41,220 bases of DNA. Source: Pseudomonadota bacterium. Its GTDB lineage: Bacteria > Pseudomonadota > Gammaproteobacteria > Steroidobacterales > Steroidobacteraceae. The notes beneath the pieces were generated by a model. That model was given only the letters and a program-made list of their open reading frames with translations, was not told the origin of the DNA and did not search any database. The position numbers and the translations under genes were made by a program. Position 1 is the stretch's first letter; every line of letters begins with the position of its first letter. This document shows positions 17,325 through 26,435 of this stretch, piece by piece. The DNA lies in assembly GCA_021777555.1 (NCBI GenBank), contig JAJYDK010000037.1, forward strand, positions 1 to 41,220, in the 5' to 3' direction.

Positions 17325-17651
17325 TCATCTCCGGGAGCCCGACATATCACCGCGAATGAGAGCCGGGCGCAGCCGCGACTCCGCAACGGCGGTCAACGGA
17401 TAGGCGGTTCCGCTCAGCCATACGACGCCATCGCTCTTTGTATCGACGTGAATGTCCCCGAGGCTGGTGAGATGCTCCGCAGCCAGCTCTACCTTGATCT
17501 TTGTCGTGATTGCGCAGTCTATCGCGTAGGCCATGGTGCGGCGGGCGTCGGTAGAGACGGCCTTGGCGGCTGCCAGGACAAATCCACCGGACAGAGCCGC
17601 GAGCGCCCCGCAGGCCGTGACAAGGCGTACCGCAAGATGCCGAGTTTTCAT
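17325..17651 (-). CDS. short BON-domain protein, possibly C-terminally truncated
   Basis: A 108-residue protein. The N-terminus is a signal peptide or anchor (AVRLVTACGALAALSGGFVL). It is followed by most of a BON domain: DCAITTKIKVELAAEHLTSL, GDIHVDTKSDGVVWLSGTAY. BON domains bind membranes or ligands in periplasmic stress proteins such as OsmY. The usual last helix and strand (AxxLARxxPGVxxVxNxL) are replaced by RLRPALIRGDMSGSRR, so the gene may be shortened by a frameshift, although no obvious restoring frame is seen. GGGGACAACCC precedes the ATG. Confidence 0.65.
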   Translation of the reverse strand: MKTRHLAVRLVTACGALAALSGGFVLAAAKAVSTDARRTMAYAIDCAITTKIKVELAAEHLTSLGDIHVDTKSDGVVWLSGTAYPLTAVAESRLRPALIRGDMSGSRR

Positions 17652-18146
17652 GGGTTGTCCCCACTGGTGTACGGATCACGCAGGCGGAGAATGATCAACT
17701 GCAACGAGCGGCATGCGTCGCCGGTGCGTTTCATCCGGTCCGGCTTGCACCCGAAGGATCCACCCAACGAGGCGAACAAGAGGAGAATCCTGTTCGTTTT
17801 GCCCCTCAAGATGGCAGTGCGACACTCCGCGACAACCTCCAGGCGCCATGGTTCACATGCACCGACTGGTTGCCGTTCGCGGCGTTCTGGCGTACACAGG
17901 TAACCGTGTTCTTTCGAGCGGGACTCGGGGGAGCCGCAGACGGCGGGGCCGCACGCTCAGAGACGGGCGCAGAGTTCTGCGCCCCTGGGCCCTCATCTCA
18001 CGCGGTATCCCGCGGTCCATTGATCGCGGCGGGAGAATCATCACGAATATCGGCGGGATCGGATCGGCGCCAATGAGCCCCGGCAAGTCGTCCACCGGCG
18101 GAGTCGCAGGGCGCATGGCCGATACGGCCGCAACGGAGAGATGGTC
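17652..18146. other. intergenic region between the BON gene and zwf
   Basis: Nearly 500 nt with no supported gene. A hairpin CGAACA...TGTTCG (near 17774-17797) is followed by TTTTG, giving a weak terminator-like element. Several long frames exist, including one antisense to the start of zwf, but they lack motifs. Confidence 0.4.
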
Positions 18147-19559
18147 ATGGCGGAGCAGCCCTCGGATGCATTCATCTTCTTCGGCGCGACCGGAGACCTC
18201 GCCTTCAAGCAGATATTCCCGGCGCTTCGGGGCCTGATCCGCGACGAGGGAATGGACGTTCCGATCATCGGCGTGGCCAAGGCCGGCTGGAGTCTCGAGC
18301 AATTCAGGGAGCGCGCCAAGGACAGCCTCGATCACCACGGCGGGGCGGACCCGGATACGTTGCGCAAACTGCTGGGCATGCTGCGCTACGTGGACGGGGA
18401 TTACGCGGATCCGGCGACTTTTGTGCGCCTGCGCCAGGAGCTGGGCGCGACGCAGCGGCCGCTGCATTATCTGGCCATTCCGCCCAACCTGTTTGCGACA
18501 GTGGTCGAAAGACTCGCCGCGAGCGGCTGCGCCGCGAACGGACGAGTGGTGGTCGAAAAGCCTTTCGGTCACGATCTGGCCTCGGCTCTCGAGCTGAACG
18601 TGATCCTGCACCGGTGCTTTCCGGAGGAGGCTATCTTTCGCATCGATCATTACCTCGGCAAGGAGCCGGTGCAGAACATTCTCTACACCCGCTTCAGCAA
18701 TCCCATTTTCGAGCCGATATGGAATCGCACCTACGTGCGCAGCATCCAGATCACCATGGCCGAAAGCATCGGGGTGCGGGACCGCGGCCGGTTCTACGAT
18801 GGAGCCGGCGCCGTGCGCGACGTGGTTCAAAACCACCTGCTGCAGGTTCTCGCGGTGCTCACCATGGATCCACCGACGGGCGAGCATTCCGAGGCGGTGC
18901 GAGATGAGAAAGTCCGATTACTGAAGGCGGTTCGTCCCATTGCGGCCGGGGACATCGTGCGCGGTCAGTACGCCGGATACCGCTCGGTGCCGGGCGTCAG
19001 CCCCGACTCCACGACCGAGACCTTCGTCGCGGCGAGGCTCTATATCGATACCTGGCGCTGGGCCGACGTGCCGGTCTACCTCCGAGCCGGCAAGAAGATG
19101 CCGCTCACCGCCACCGAGGTGTGGGTCGAGTTCGGCAGGCCGCCGCGCGAGACCTTCGGAGAGGGCGTGCGCTCGAATTCCGGCCACATGCGCATGCGCA
19201 TCAGTCCGGACATAGAGATCGCCCTCGGACTGCGCGTGAAGCAACCGGGCGAACGTATGGTGGGAAAGGATGTCGAGCTGATTCTCACCCGCCGCGGCGC
19301 GGCCGATCTGCCCCCGTATCAACGCCTGCTCGGCGACGCGCTGCACGGCATCAGCCAACTCTTTGCGCGCGAAGATTTCGTTGAAGCGCAGTGGCGCGTG
19401 GTCGCGCCGATCCTTGGCGACGTGGCGCCGCTGCATTCGTACGAGGCGCACACGTGGGGACCGCAGGAGGCTGCGCGGCTGATGGGACCGGATGGCGTCT
19501 GGCTGAATCCGGCCCCCCCGGCTCAAGCGCAGGCTCACGACATTGCGAATGTCCCGTAA
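18147..19559 (+). CDS. zwf: glucose-6-phosphate 1-dehydrogenase
   Basis: A 470-residue enzyme of family length. The NADP site is IFFGATGDLA at residues 10-19, and the signature RIDHYLGKEPVQN near residue 165 contains the catalytic His-Asp relay and substrate Lys. YLRAGKKM and the C-terminal YEAHTWGP are also conserved. It oxidises glucose-6-phosphate to 6-phosphogluconolactone. The second ATG (18147) is preferred because GGAGAG ends 6 nt before it, while it abuts the first ATG at 18141. No pgl or edd genes are adjacent. Confidence 0.94.
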   Translation: MAEQPSDAFIFFGATGDLAFKQIFPALRGLIRDEGMDVPIIGVAKAGWSLEQFRERAKDSLDHHGGADPDTLRKLLGMLRYVDGDYADPATFVRLRQELGATQRPLHYLAIPPNLFATVVERLAASGCAANGRVVVEKPFGHDLASALELNVILHRCFPEEAIFRIDHYLGKEPVQNILYTRFSNPIFEPIWNRTYVRSIQITMAESIGVRDRGRFYDGAGAVRDVVQNHLLQVLAVLTMDPPTGEHSEAVRDEKVRLLKAVRPIAAGDIVRGQYAGYRSVPGVSPDSTTETFVAARLYIDTWRWADVPVYLRAGKKMPLTATEVWVEFGRPPRETFGEGVRSNSGHMRMRISPDIEIALGLRVKQPGERMVGKDVELILTRRGAADLPPYQRLLGDALHGISQLFAREDFVEAQWRVVAPILGDVAPLHSYEAHTWGPQEAARLMGPDGVWLNPAPPAQAQAHDIANVP

Positions 19560-19576
19560 GCCCGCCTCGGGCGGGC
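19560..19576 (+). terminator. GC hairpin after zwf
   Basis: GCCCGCC, loop TCG, GGCGGGC: a perfect 7-bp stem starting at the base after the zwf stop. A long U-tract is absent, so it may act as a weak terminator or an mRNA 3' end protector. Confidence 0.5.
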
Positions 19577-19713
19577 GTACTCCGGTCATACTTCACTCGT
19601 GTCCACGTCTCCCGTGCGCGAAGGCCGCGCCCCAAGACGCACCGCCCCGGAATTGGAAGTCGAGTCGATCCGCGGCCCCACTCCAATCGGATTTATCCCC
19701 GCCAGGATAATCT

Positions 19714-19727
19714 TACTGTGTCACAAA
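19714..19727 (+). repeat. left terminal inverted repeat of the IS
   Basis: TACTGTGTCACAAA, matching the reverse complement of the right end except for one base. The restored-frame transposase stop codon (TGA at 19723-19721) lies inside it. Confidence 0.8.
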
Positions 19728-21113
19728 GTGCGCTTTATGATCGGCAGCGCGCAGCAGGGACAGCGATCGAGCCGCTGTGCGATGGCGCGAGCCAACAGGT
19801 AGTGAAGCGTTGAGATTGAATCGGGGATGTGGCGCTGCATTCTTCCGGCTGCCGCGCGGCGTGTAGCCTTCGGGCAGGAGAGACGCTTCTGATCGAGCGG
19901 AGTTTTTACTGCCGCCTCCCTTGAGGCGCTCGCTGACGAGAAAGCCATAGGCGGCGATGCACAGAGTCGCGTGATGATGAAAGCCGCGCCAACCCCGCCC
20001 TTCATAATGAGAGAGTCCAAATTCCTGCTTGAGCTCCTGGTAGTCCCGCTCGATGCGCCAGCGAGTCATCGCCGTACTGACCAGCGTGCGCAGCGTCGTG
20101 TTCGCCGGCAGATTGCTCAGCCAGTAGTGCACGGGCTCGGACTCGCTCTGCGGCCATTCGATCACGAGCCACTCCTCCTCACGCAATTCACTGCGGCGCC
20201 AGTCCTGATGAGCGGCACGCACCCGCAGCGCGGCGAAGCGCGACATCAGTCGCGCGTTACTTCCGTCTCGCCAACCGACCGTCGGCCACGCGCGCCTCGG
20301 CAACTGAGAAGCCAGGTCCTTCACCGAGACAGGCTTGTGACCCGCAGCGCGGCGCAGCCGGCTGACGGGGCGACCTCGCTTACTCTTCGTCGACTTCGGT
20401 GGCAGCGGCGCCAACTCTCCGGTCCACACTGTCGTGCTGGGCTGAACTCCAACGCAATACTTCAGCTGAAGTTCTCTCAAGCCCTCGCGAAACTCCACGC
20501 CATTGCCGTAGCCCGCATCGCCCAGCACGATGCCGACAGGCACACCGGCGGCCTTTGCCGCTCGAATCTGCTCAAGCGCGATCTGCCGTTTGGTGGCAAA
20601 GGTGATCTCGGCCGGCACGCATGCCTTCTCTCGACGCGCCTTGTCGCTCGCCCACTCTTCGGGCAAATAAAGCCTGAAGGCAATCGGCAGGCTTCCCTGT
20701 GCCGAGGCCAGCGAGAGGGCCACCGCGACCTGGCAGTTGTCCTGTTTACCCAGCTGCCCACAGTACTGACGCGCCACACCGACCGAATGCTCGCCTCTCT
20801 TCGGAAAGCCCGTGTCATCGACGATCCAGTAACAGCCTTTCTCAAGCTTCAGTGCGGGGCTCACCCACTCGCGCACGCCCGTAAGCACCGCCTCATCCGA
20901 CCAATCAGACTTCGCCACCATATGATGCAGCGATTGGTGCTTGGCGCTGACGTGCCACGGATCGGCATGCGCCGCCAACGGCTCAACGCTCTTACGCTCG
21001 ATCGGCAGCATCAGACCACGCCCGTATTCCATGAAGCCTGCCCGCCGATCCGCGTGCCCGAGCTTCTCACACAGTCGATTCATGTACCGCTCATACTCTG
21101 CGAGGTTAGCCAT
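19721..21113 (-). pseudogene. IS701-family transposase, frameshifted near the C-terminus
   Basis: The frame starts at 21113 (AGGAG just upstream) and encodes a DDE transposase. CYWIVDDTGFPKRGEHSVGV holds the first Asp, GIVLGDAGYGNG the second, and TRWRIERDYQELKQEFGLSH the Glu. Through LLPEGYTPRGSRK the frame matches the family. After about 19845 the expected ending appears in another frame: QRHIPDSISTLHYLLARAIA, then QRLDRCPCCALPI and a stop at 19721. The original frame instead reads to a TAA at 19713 at the element edge. A 1-nt insertion or equivalent indel near 19840-19852 explains this. Confidence 0.8.
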
Positions 21114-21158
21114 GGCTCCTCAACCCGCTTGCCGAGTTACCTCCATAATGCCATGATA

Positions 21159-21172
21159 TTTATGACACAGTA
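21159..21172 (-). repeat. right terminal inverted repeat of the IS
   Basis: TTTATGACACAGTA on the plus strand; its reverse complement matches the left end at 13 of 14 bases. The transposase gene starts about 45 nt inside this end. Confidence 0.8.
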
Positions 21173-21790
21173 CGAATAACCGCCCGATCTCTTGCGCTCT
21201 GTGCGCCTGCGCACCGACCTCGTCGGGATGGTCGGGCACGCTGTGAGTCCACTCGAGAGATGCGCGCCGCTCCGTGACCCTCACCCGGCTCGTCTCACAA
21301 CCGGGGTTCGTCATGCCATTTTGGTCGTCGACCGTCTCCGCACTCATTGCGGGCGTCATCTCCGGTCAGATGGTCTGTCGCACCGGAAACGGCCTCATCA
21401 TCGGCAACCTTTGCGGGAGAGGCGGCGCGATTGCCGGCGGACGGGCCATTGCGCTTGGCCGGGATGCCGCGGCGACGCGGACTCGACTCATGCAGCGCGG
21501 GATTCGCGACCATCGGGGTTGCGGCGACTCTCATCGTCCACCACACGATGGCTCACCGCCCTCGCGACGGATCCGCCTGATTCGCCGGCGCGCTTTGATC
21601 GGGCGGACGCTGCCGGCTGCCCCTGCCCCTTGCGCGCGAAGGTCAGATCCGTGACGACATCCGTCAACACCGACGTCCCGGATGGATATCCGAACATCAA
21701 GTTGCGGCCTGCACGCGAGCAACAGCAACTTGATATTTGGGAAAACGAGGGCGGCGCATCGACCCCCGTGTCGTCAACCAGGAGTCCTTC
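21173..21790. other. gene-poor region between the IS and manA
   Basis: Several overlapping open frames exist but none has a convincing ribosome site plus motif. A plus-strand frame at 21274-21654 contains a hydrophobic, Gly-rich stretch (SALIAGVISGQMV) and then Arg-rich sequence, and could be a decayed gene. The region should contain the promoter of the manA operon. Confidence 0.4.
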
Positions 21791-22750
21791 ATGGCGGTCG
21801 AACAGGCTCGTATCCACATCGTACCGAAGCCCTGGGGCCGCACCGATCTGAGGCCCTGGAACGCCTATCACGACACGCGGACTCCGATCGGGGAGACCTG
21901 GTTCGAGCGGGCCGACCCGACGGCGCCCCTGCCCGCCCTGCTGCTGAAGCTGATCTTCACCAGCGAGCCGCTCTCGATTCAGGTGCATCCGGATGAGGCG
22001 CTCGCGCACGCGCTCGGCCTGGCCCAGGGCAAGTGCGAAGCCTGGTACATCCTCTCTGCCACCACGGATGCCCGCATCGCCGTTGGCTTGAAGCAGCAGC
22101 TGGACCCCACGCAGTTGCGGGCGTGCATTCGTGACGGCTCGATCGTCGAATGCGTTCAATGGCATGAAGTGCGCCCGGGCGACTCCAAGGTCGTGCCGCC
22201 GGGCACCATCCACGCCATCGGGGCTGGACTGGTCCTCGTCGAGATCCAGCAGAGAACTGAGGCGACGTTCCGGCTCTTCGACTATGGCAGGCGGCGGGAA
22301 CTTCACATCGACATGGCGGTGGCGGCCGCGTCCGCCCGTCAGTCCGAGCGGCAGATGTGCCCGCGCAAACTGACCGCGGCAAGAACACTGCTCGTTGCCA
22401 GCCCGTTCTTCGTGCTCGAACGCATGACGCTCGCGCCCGGTGCAGTGCGGGAACTGGACGCGACAGCGGAGACCTGGCTGTTCATTCTCGGCGGCGTGGG
22501 CAGGGTGGATTCGATCGAAGTCGCAGCGGGCAATGCCCTCTTTCTCGAGAGGGACCGGGCCTGCATCGAGGTTGGAGCGCAACGCCTGCAGTGCCTTGTT
22601 GCCTATGCGCGGTCCGTTCCGGCTCCGCATCTTCTGCGGCGCTTGAACGACATGCGCATCCCCGACCCAGCGCGCAGCCCGTCACGAGCGTCCTTGCCGA
22701 TAGTGCCGGCGTCCGCAACTGAGACCGTTCCTCTGGAGGCTGCTCCGTGA
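21791..22750 (+). CDS. manA: class I mannose-6-phosphate isomerase
   Basis: A 319-residue cupin-type enzyme, shorter than the E. coli protein (about 390), as in many ManA-like isomerases. ATG at 21791 follows AGGAG by 8 nt. Zinc ligands are seen in LSIQVHPDEA (Gln, His), KCEAWYIL (Glu) and PPGTIHAIGAGLVLVEIQQ (His). It interconverts mannose-6-phosphate and fructose-6-phosphate. The C-terminus has a second cupin-like part (FILGGVGRVDSIEVAAGNAL). The stop overlaps the next start (GTGA), and it opens the three-gene mannose/glycan operon. Confidence 0.88.
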   Translation: MAVEQARIHIVPKPWGRTDLRPWNAYHDTRTPIGETWFERADPTAPLPALLLKLIFTSEPLSIQVHPDEALAHALGLAQGKCEAWYILSATTDARIAVGLKQQLDPTQLRACIRDGSIVECVQWHEVRPGDSKVVPPGTIHAIGAGLVLVEIQQRTEATFRLFDYGRRRELHIDMAVAAASARQSERQMCPRKLTAARTLLVASPFFVLERMTLAPGAVRELDATAETWLFILGGVGRVDSIEVAAGNALFLERDRACIEVGAQRLQCLVAYARSVPAPHLLRRLNDMRIPDPARSPSRASLPIVPASATETVPLEAAP

Positions 22751-25050
22751 ACCTCCTCGAACGATTCGCGTTGGTTGGCAATTCGCTCCCGAGGCGCTGC
22801 GGCATCGCGACCTTCACGAGCGATCTGCAGCAGGCCATCGAGATGTTGCCGGCGCGCGAGCGGTGCTGCATCGTGGCCATGACCGACGATGGGCGCGCCT
22901 ACGACTACCCCTCCACCGTCCGCCTTCAGATCGATGACCGCAGCCTCGCGGACTACGAGCGGGCTGCCTTCATCCTGAACCGTTCGCAATGCAAGGTGGT
23001 TTCACTGCAGCACGAGTTTGGAATATTCGGCGGTGAGGCCGGCGGGCACATCCTGGCGCTCACCTCGCGGCTGACCATGCCGCTCGTCACCACTTTTCAT
23101 ACCGTGCTCGAGCGGCCGACACCAGCGCAGCGCCGCGTCGTCGGCGAGATTGTCGAGGCTTCCGCGCGAGTCATCATAATGGCCGAGAAGGGCAGGGAAT
23201 TGCTGCGCAGCGTGTATCAGGTCGCGGCCGGAAAGATCGAGGTGATCCCGCACGGAACTCCGGATGGCCCGTTCGTCGAGCCCGACGAGGCGAAGAGCGC
23301 GCTCGGATTAGCAGGCCGTCCAGTCATTCTCACCTTCGGCCTGCTCTCCCCCAGCAAGGGCATCGAAGTGATGATCGACGCGATGCCCGAGGTCCTAAAG
23401 AGCAGCGCTGCGGCCGTTTACGTGGTGCTCGGAGCGACGCATCCGAATCTGGTCCGCAATCAGGGCGAGGCTTATCGGAACGGCCTGATGAAACGGGTGC
23501 GCGCCCTTGGAATTGAGAACCACGTCCTCTTTCTCGATCGATTCGTCGATCAGGCGACGCTGATGCGTTTTATCTCAATGTGCGATGTCTACGCCACTCC
23601 GTATCTCAACGAGGCTCAATTGACTTCCGGCACCCTGGCCTACAGCTTCGGCCTGGGCAAGGCGGTCGTCTCGACGCCCTATTGGCATGCGTGCGAGCTG
23701 CTGGGAGACGGGCGTGGCGTCCTGGTTCCCTTTGGTGATGTCGCAGCGCTCGGTCGCGAGACTGCGGCGCTACTGAGCGACGGACCGCGACGGCTCGCGA
23801 TGCGCCAGCGCGCCTACACGGAAGGCAGAGCGATGATCTGGCCGAGAATCGCCGAGCGCTACTGCGCACTGTTCGAGACTGCCGGAAGCAACGCTCGGCG
23901 CCCTCACGTTCTTCGCAACGACGAGGGCGCGAGCGCTGCCGGCCGAACCGCTCAGTACGTCCGGTCCGCGCCGATCAGCCATTTGCTAGCCCTGTGTGAC
24001 GATACCGGTCTGCTTCAGCATGCGGTGTATTCCGTTGCGAATCGCTCGCATGGGTATTGTACCGACGACAACGCGCGCGCCCTGCTGCTCGCCTGCTCAC
24101 TCGAGCGCGCCGGGGAGCCGCGCCTGCCGGAAACCCTGACGAACCGGTTCGCCGCATTCCTGCAGCACGCCTGGAATCCCGGCATCGGGCGCTTTCACAA
24201 TATCATGGGTTTCGATCGACGCTGGCAGGACGAAGCGGGATCCGAGGACAGCCACGGGCGCGCGCTCTGGGCTCTGGGGGAATGCGCGCGCAGCGACCAC
24301 GACCGGTCGCGGCGCCGCTGGGCCGCAGCCCTGTTCGCGGAGGCGCTCCCGGCCCTGGAGAGCTTTCTCTCGCCGCGCGCATGGAGTTTCGCGCTGCTCG
24401 GCCTGGACGGGTACTGCGCCGCCGCCTCGGAGCACGCTGGTGCGTGGCGCATGCGAGAGATGCTGGCCGACAGGCTGCTGGCCATCCTGGTGGCGGTCGA
24501 GGCCGCTGATTGGGAGTGGTTCGAGGAAGGGCTCGCCTATGACAATGCACGCTTGCCCCAGGCCCTGATCGTAACGGGCTGTTCAATCGGGACATCGCAC
24601 CACCTGGGCGCCGGTCTGCGCTCCCTGCGCTGGCTCATGAATCTGCAGACGACAACGGAGGGCTGCTTCAGACCGGTCGGGTCCATGAGCTTCCGTGCCA
24701 AGCGAACCCACCCGCTCGCTTTCGACCAACAGCCCTTGGAAGCCGCAGCCTCGATCTCGGCGTGCCTGGCCGCTTGGCGTGCCGACGGCGACGCCACCTG
24801 GCGGGTTCACGCGCAACGGGCGCTCGACTGGTTCTTTGGCAGCAACGATCTGTCGCTGCCGCTGGTCGACCTGGAGCCGGGCAGCTGCCGCGACGGCCTG
24901 CACCCGGATCGCGCCAACGAGAACCGCGGAGGCGAATCCGCCGTCTCATATCTGCTCAGCCTCGCCGAGATGCGGCAGCTCGAGCGCCCGGGCAGCTCTC
25001 GCCCTGTACAAGCACCGCGGCTCATGGCCGGCCCGAACGGCCTCGCATGA
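22747..25050 (+). CDS. GT4 glycosyltransferase fused to a probable (alpha/alpha)6 domain
   Basis: A 767-residue protein starting at GTG 22747. Residues 1-380 form a GT-B GT4 glycosyltransferase: N-domain VSLQHEFGIFGGEAGG, then VIPHGTPD, the nucleotide-sugar domain LTFGLLSPSKGIEVMIDAMP, and the region of the EX7E motif (YLNEAQLTSGTLAYSFGLGK). Residues about 410-750 are helical repeats with aromatic and acidic clusters (HGYCTDDNARALLLACSLER, GSEDSHGRALWALGECARSD, WEWFEEGLAYDNARLPQALI), resembling an alpha/alpha-barrel as in glycan lyases or hydrolases. It probably makes or edits a mannose-containing glycan. Substrate unknown. Stop overlaps the GH130 start. Confidence 0.8.
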   Translation: MNLLERFALVGNSLPRRCGIATFTSDLQQAIEMLPARERCCIVAMTDDGRAYDYPSTVRLQIDDRSLADYERAAFILNRSQCKVVSLQHEFGIFGGEAGGHILALTSRLTMPLVTTFHTVLERPTPAQRRVVGEIVEASARVIIMAEKGRELLRSVYQVAAGKIEVIPHGTPDGPFVEPDEAKSALGLAGRPVILTFGLLSPSKGIEVMIDAMPEVLKSSAAAVYVVLGATHPNLVRNQGEAYRNGLMKRVRALGIENHVLFLDRFVDQATLMRFISMCDVYATPYLNEAQLTSGTLAYSFGLGKAVVSTPYWHACELLGDGRGVLVPFGDVAALGRETAALLSDGPRRLAMRQRAYTEGRAMIWPRIAERYCALFETAGSNARRPHVLRNDEGASAAGRTAQYVRSAPISHLLALCDDTGLLQHAVYSVANRSHGYCTDDNARALLLACSLERAGEPRLPETLTNRFAAFLQHAWNPGIGRFHNIMGFDRRWQDEAGSEDSHGRALWALGECARSDHDRSRRRWAAALFAEALPALESFLSPRAWSFALLGLDGYCAAASEHAGAWRMREMLADRLLAILVAVEAADWEWFEEGLAYDNARLPQALIVTGCSIGTSHHLGAGLRSLRWLMNLQTTTEGCFRPVGSMSFRAKRTHPLAFDQQPLEAAASISACLAAWRADGDATWRVHAQRALDWFFGSNDLSLPLVDLEPGSCRDGLHPDRANENRGGESAVSYLLSLAEMRQLERPGSSRPVQAPRLMAGPNGLA

Positions 25051-26375
25051 CAGCGAAGCGAATCGGAGACGAGTTGTCACCCTGCAAGCTGTTGAACCGT
25101 CAGGTTCTGACCCTGCGTCCCGATCCGGCGAGGGTGGTGATGCGCCATTTCAAGCCGAGCACCGAGCCTCGGGACCTCACTCCGACGGACACGAAGCGGG
25201 TGACGCACATCGTCGATCGGGTCCTGGCACTCGATGCTCACTCCGCGCACCAACAGTTGCAGGAGATTCTGGAGAACTTCGAGGGCCGTCACCGCCGGCT
25301 CCTCGCGACTTTCGAGACGCGCGCCGACGCCATGGGAATCGTTCACTCGGTGCATGCTCCGCTCACTCAGGTGCAGCGCCGACTCGTTGGCGCCTACTTC
25401 CTGCATGAGTACTCCTTCGAAGCGGCGGCCCTGTTCAATCCGAGCATCGTCGCGCACCCGGATCAGTCCGCGGTATCGAGCGGCGCGCGGCGCATCATCC
25501 TCAGCCTGCGGGCCGTAGGGGAAGGCCATGTGTCCTCGATCACGTTCCGATCGGGAATGCTCGGGGCCGACGGCACCGTGACCATCAACCCCGCGGCGCA
25601 GTTCGCCTCGATTCCTCACCTGCAGCGGCTGCTACCCGGCTCGCGTACGGACAGCATAGAAGTGGTATTCGAGCCCGACGGCGACATCAGTGAGCGTGTC
25701 ATCTTCCCGGTCACGGAGGCCCAGTCGAACGGCATCGAGGATGCCCGGTTCGTCGAGTTCGACCATGGCGGCGGCGGCAAGACCTACTACGCGACCTACA
25801 CCGCCTACAACGGCCGGGCGATCAGGTCGGAGTTGCTCGAGACCACCGATTTCCGGCGCTTCTCGATGACGCCCCTGACGGGGCCGGCAGCGCGCAACAA
25901 GGGCATGGCGCTCTTTCCGCGAAAGATCAACGGCCACTACGCCATGCTCGGACGGCAGGACAACGAGAGCCTCTACCTCATCTACTCGGACGATCTGTAC
26001 TCATGGGAGGAGGGTATCGCGCTGCTCGAGCCTCGATTCCCCTGGGAATTTGTCCAGATCGGAAATTGCGGGTCGCCGATCGAACTCGAAGAAGGCTGGT
26101 TGCTGCTGACCCACGGTGTCGGACCGATGAGACGATATTCCATCAGCGCGGCTCTGCTCGACAAGGAGGACCCCGCAAAGGTTCTCGCCCGCCTGCCCGA
26201 GCCGCTGCTGCGGCCCGAACGATCCGCCCGCGAAGGTTACGTCCCGAACGTCGTGTATACGTGCGGCGCCATGCGCCAGGCAGACCACATCATCCTGCCC
26301 TACGCGGTGTGCGACACATTCTCGAACTTCGCCACGATCGAGATCGCGGCGCTGCTACGTGCGATGGTGCCCTGA
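25047..26375 (+). CDS. GH130 family beta-mannoside phosphorylase-like protein
   Basis: A 442-residue protein whose ATG overlaps the previous stop (ATGA). It has five-bladed propeller features of GH130: FNPSIVAHPDQS near the N-terminus, EDARFVEFD (the catalytic Asp region), YYATYTAYNG, KGMALFPRKINGHYAMLGRQ, IGNCGSPIELEEGWLLLTHG (phosphate/substrate loop) and the GYVPNVVYTCG ending. GH130 enzymes phosphorolyse or hydrolyse beta-mannosides, giving mannose-1-phosphate or mannose. With ManA upstream, mannose salvage or turnover of a storage glycan is a reasonable inference. Confidence 0.85.
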   Translation: MTAKRIGDELSPCKLLNRQVLTLRPDPARVVMRHFKPSTEPRDLTPTDTKRVTHIVDRVLALDAHSAHQQLQEILENFEGRHRRLLATFETRADAMGIVHSVHAPLTQVQRRLVGAYFLHEYSFEAAALFNPSIVAHPDQSAVSSGARRIILSLRAVGEGHVSSITFRSGMLGADGTVTINPAAQFASIPHLQRLLPGSRTDSIEVVFEPDGDISERVIFPVTEAQSNGIEDARFVEFDHGGGGKTYYATYTAYNGRAIRSELLETTDFRRFSMTPLTGPAARNKGMALFPRKINGHYAMLGRQDNESLYLIYSDDLYSWEEGIALLEPRFPWEFVQIGNCGSPIELEEGWLLLTHGVGPMRRYSISAALLDKEDPAKVLARLPEPLLRPERSAREGYVPNVVYTCGAMRQADHIILPYAVCDTFSNFATIEIAALLRAMVP

Positions 26376-26399
26376 GCGGATCCGCCTGACCGACACCTG

Positions 26400-26422
26400 G
26401 CGGCCTCTGGCAGTCCGGCCGC
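26400..26422. terminator. hairpin between convergent GH130 and Crp/Fnr genes
   Basis: GCGGCC (26400-26405) pairs with GGCCGC (26417-26422) around an 11-nt loop in the 60-nt gap between convergent stops. There is no U-tract, so the call rests on position. Confidence 0.3.
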
Positions 26423-26435
26423 ACCGAGCACGACG

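Larger units (their letters stand above)
19714..21172 (-). mobile_element. IS701-family insertion sequence
   Basis: About 1.46 kb bounded by terminal inverted repeats TACTGTGTCACAAA (19714-19727) and TTTATGACACAGTA (21159-21172), which match at 13 of 14 positions. It carries one transposase gene in IS701-like arrangement. No unambiguous 4-bp target duplication is visible; only TA flanks the CTGTGTCA ends on both sides. It lies between zwf and manA. Confidence 0.85.

Noticed and set aside
17853-18887. 344-residue minus-strand frame over the start of zwf
   Set aside because: Composition and overlap show it is antisense to zwf.
19971-21179. 402-residue plus-strand frame across the IS
   Set aside because: Opposite strand of the transposase; no protein signature.
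21274-21654. 126-residue plus-strand frame after the IS, with a hydrophobic start
   Set aside because: No ribosome site and an Arg/Pro-rich tail typical of chance frames; noted only as part of the gene-poor region.
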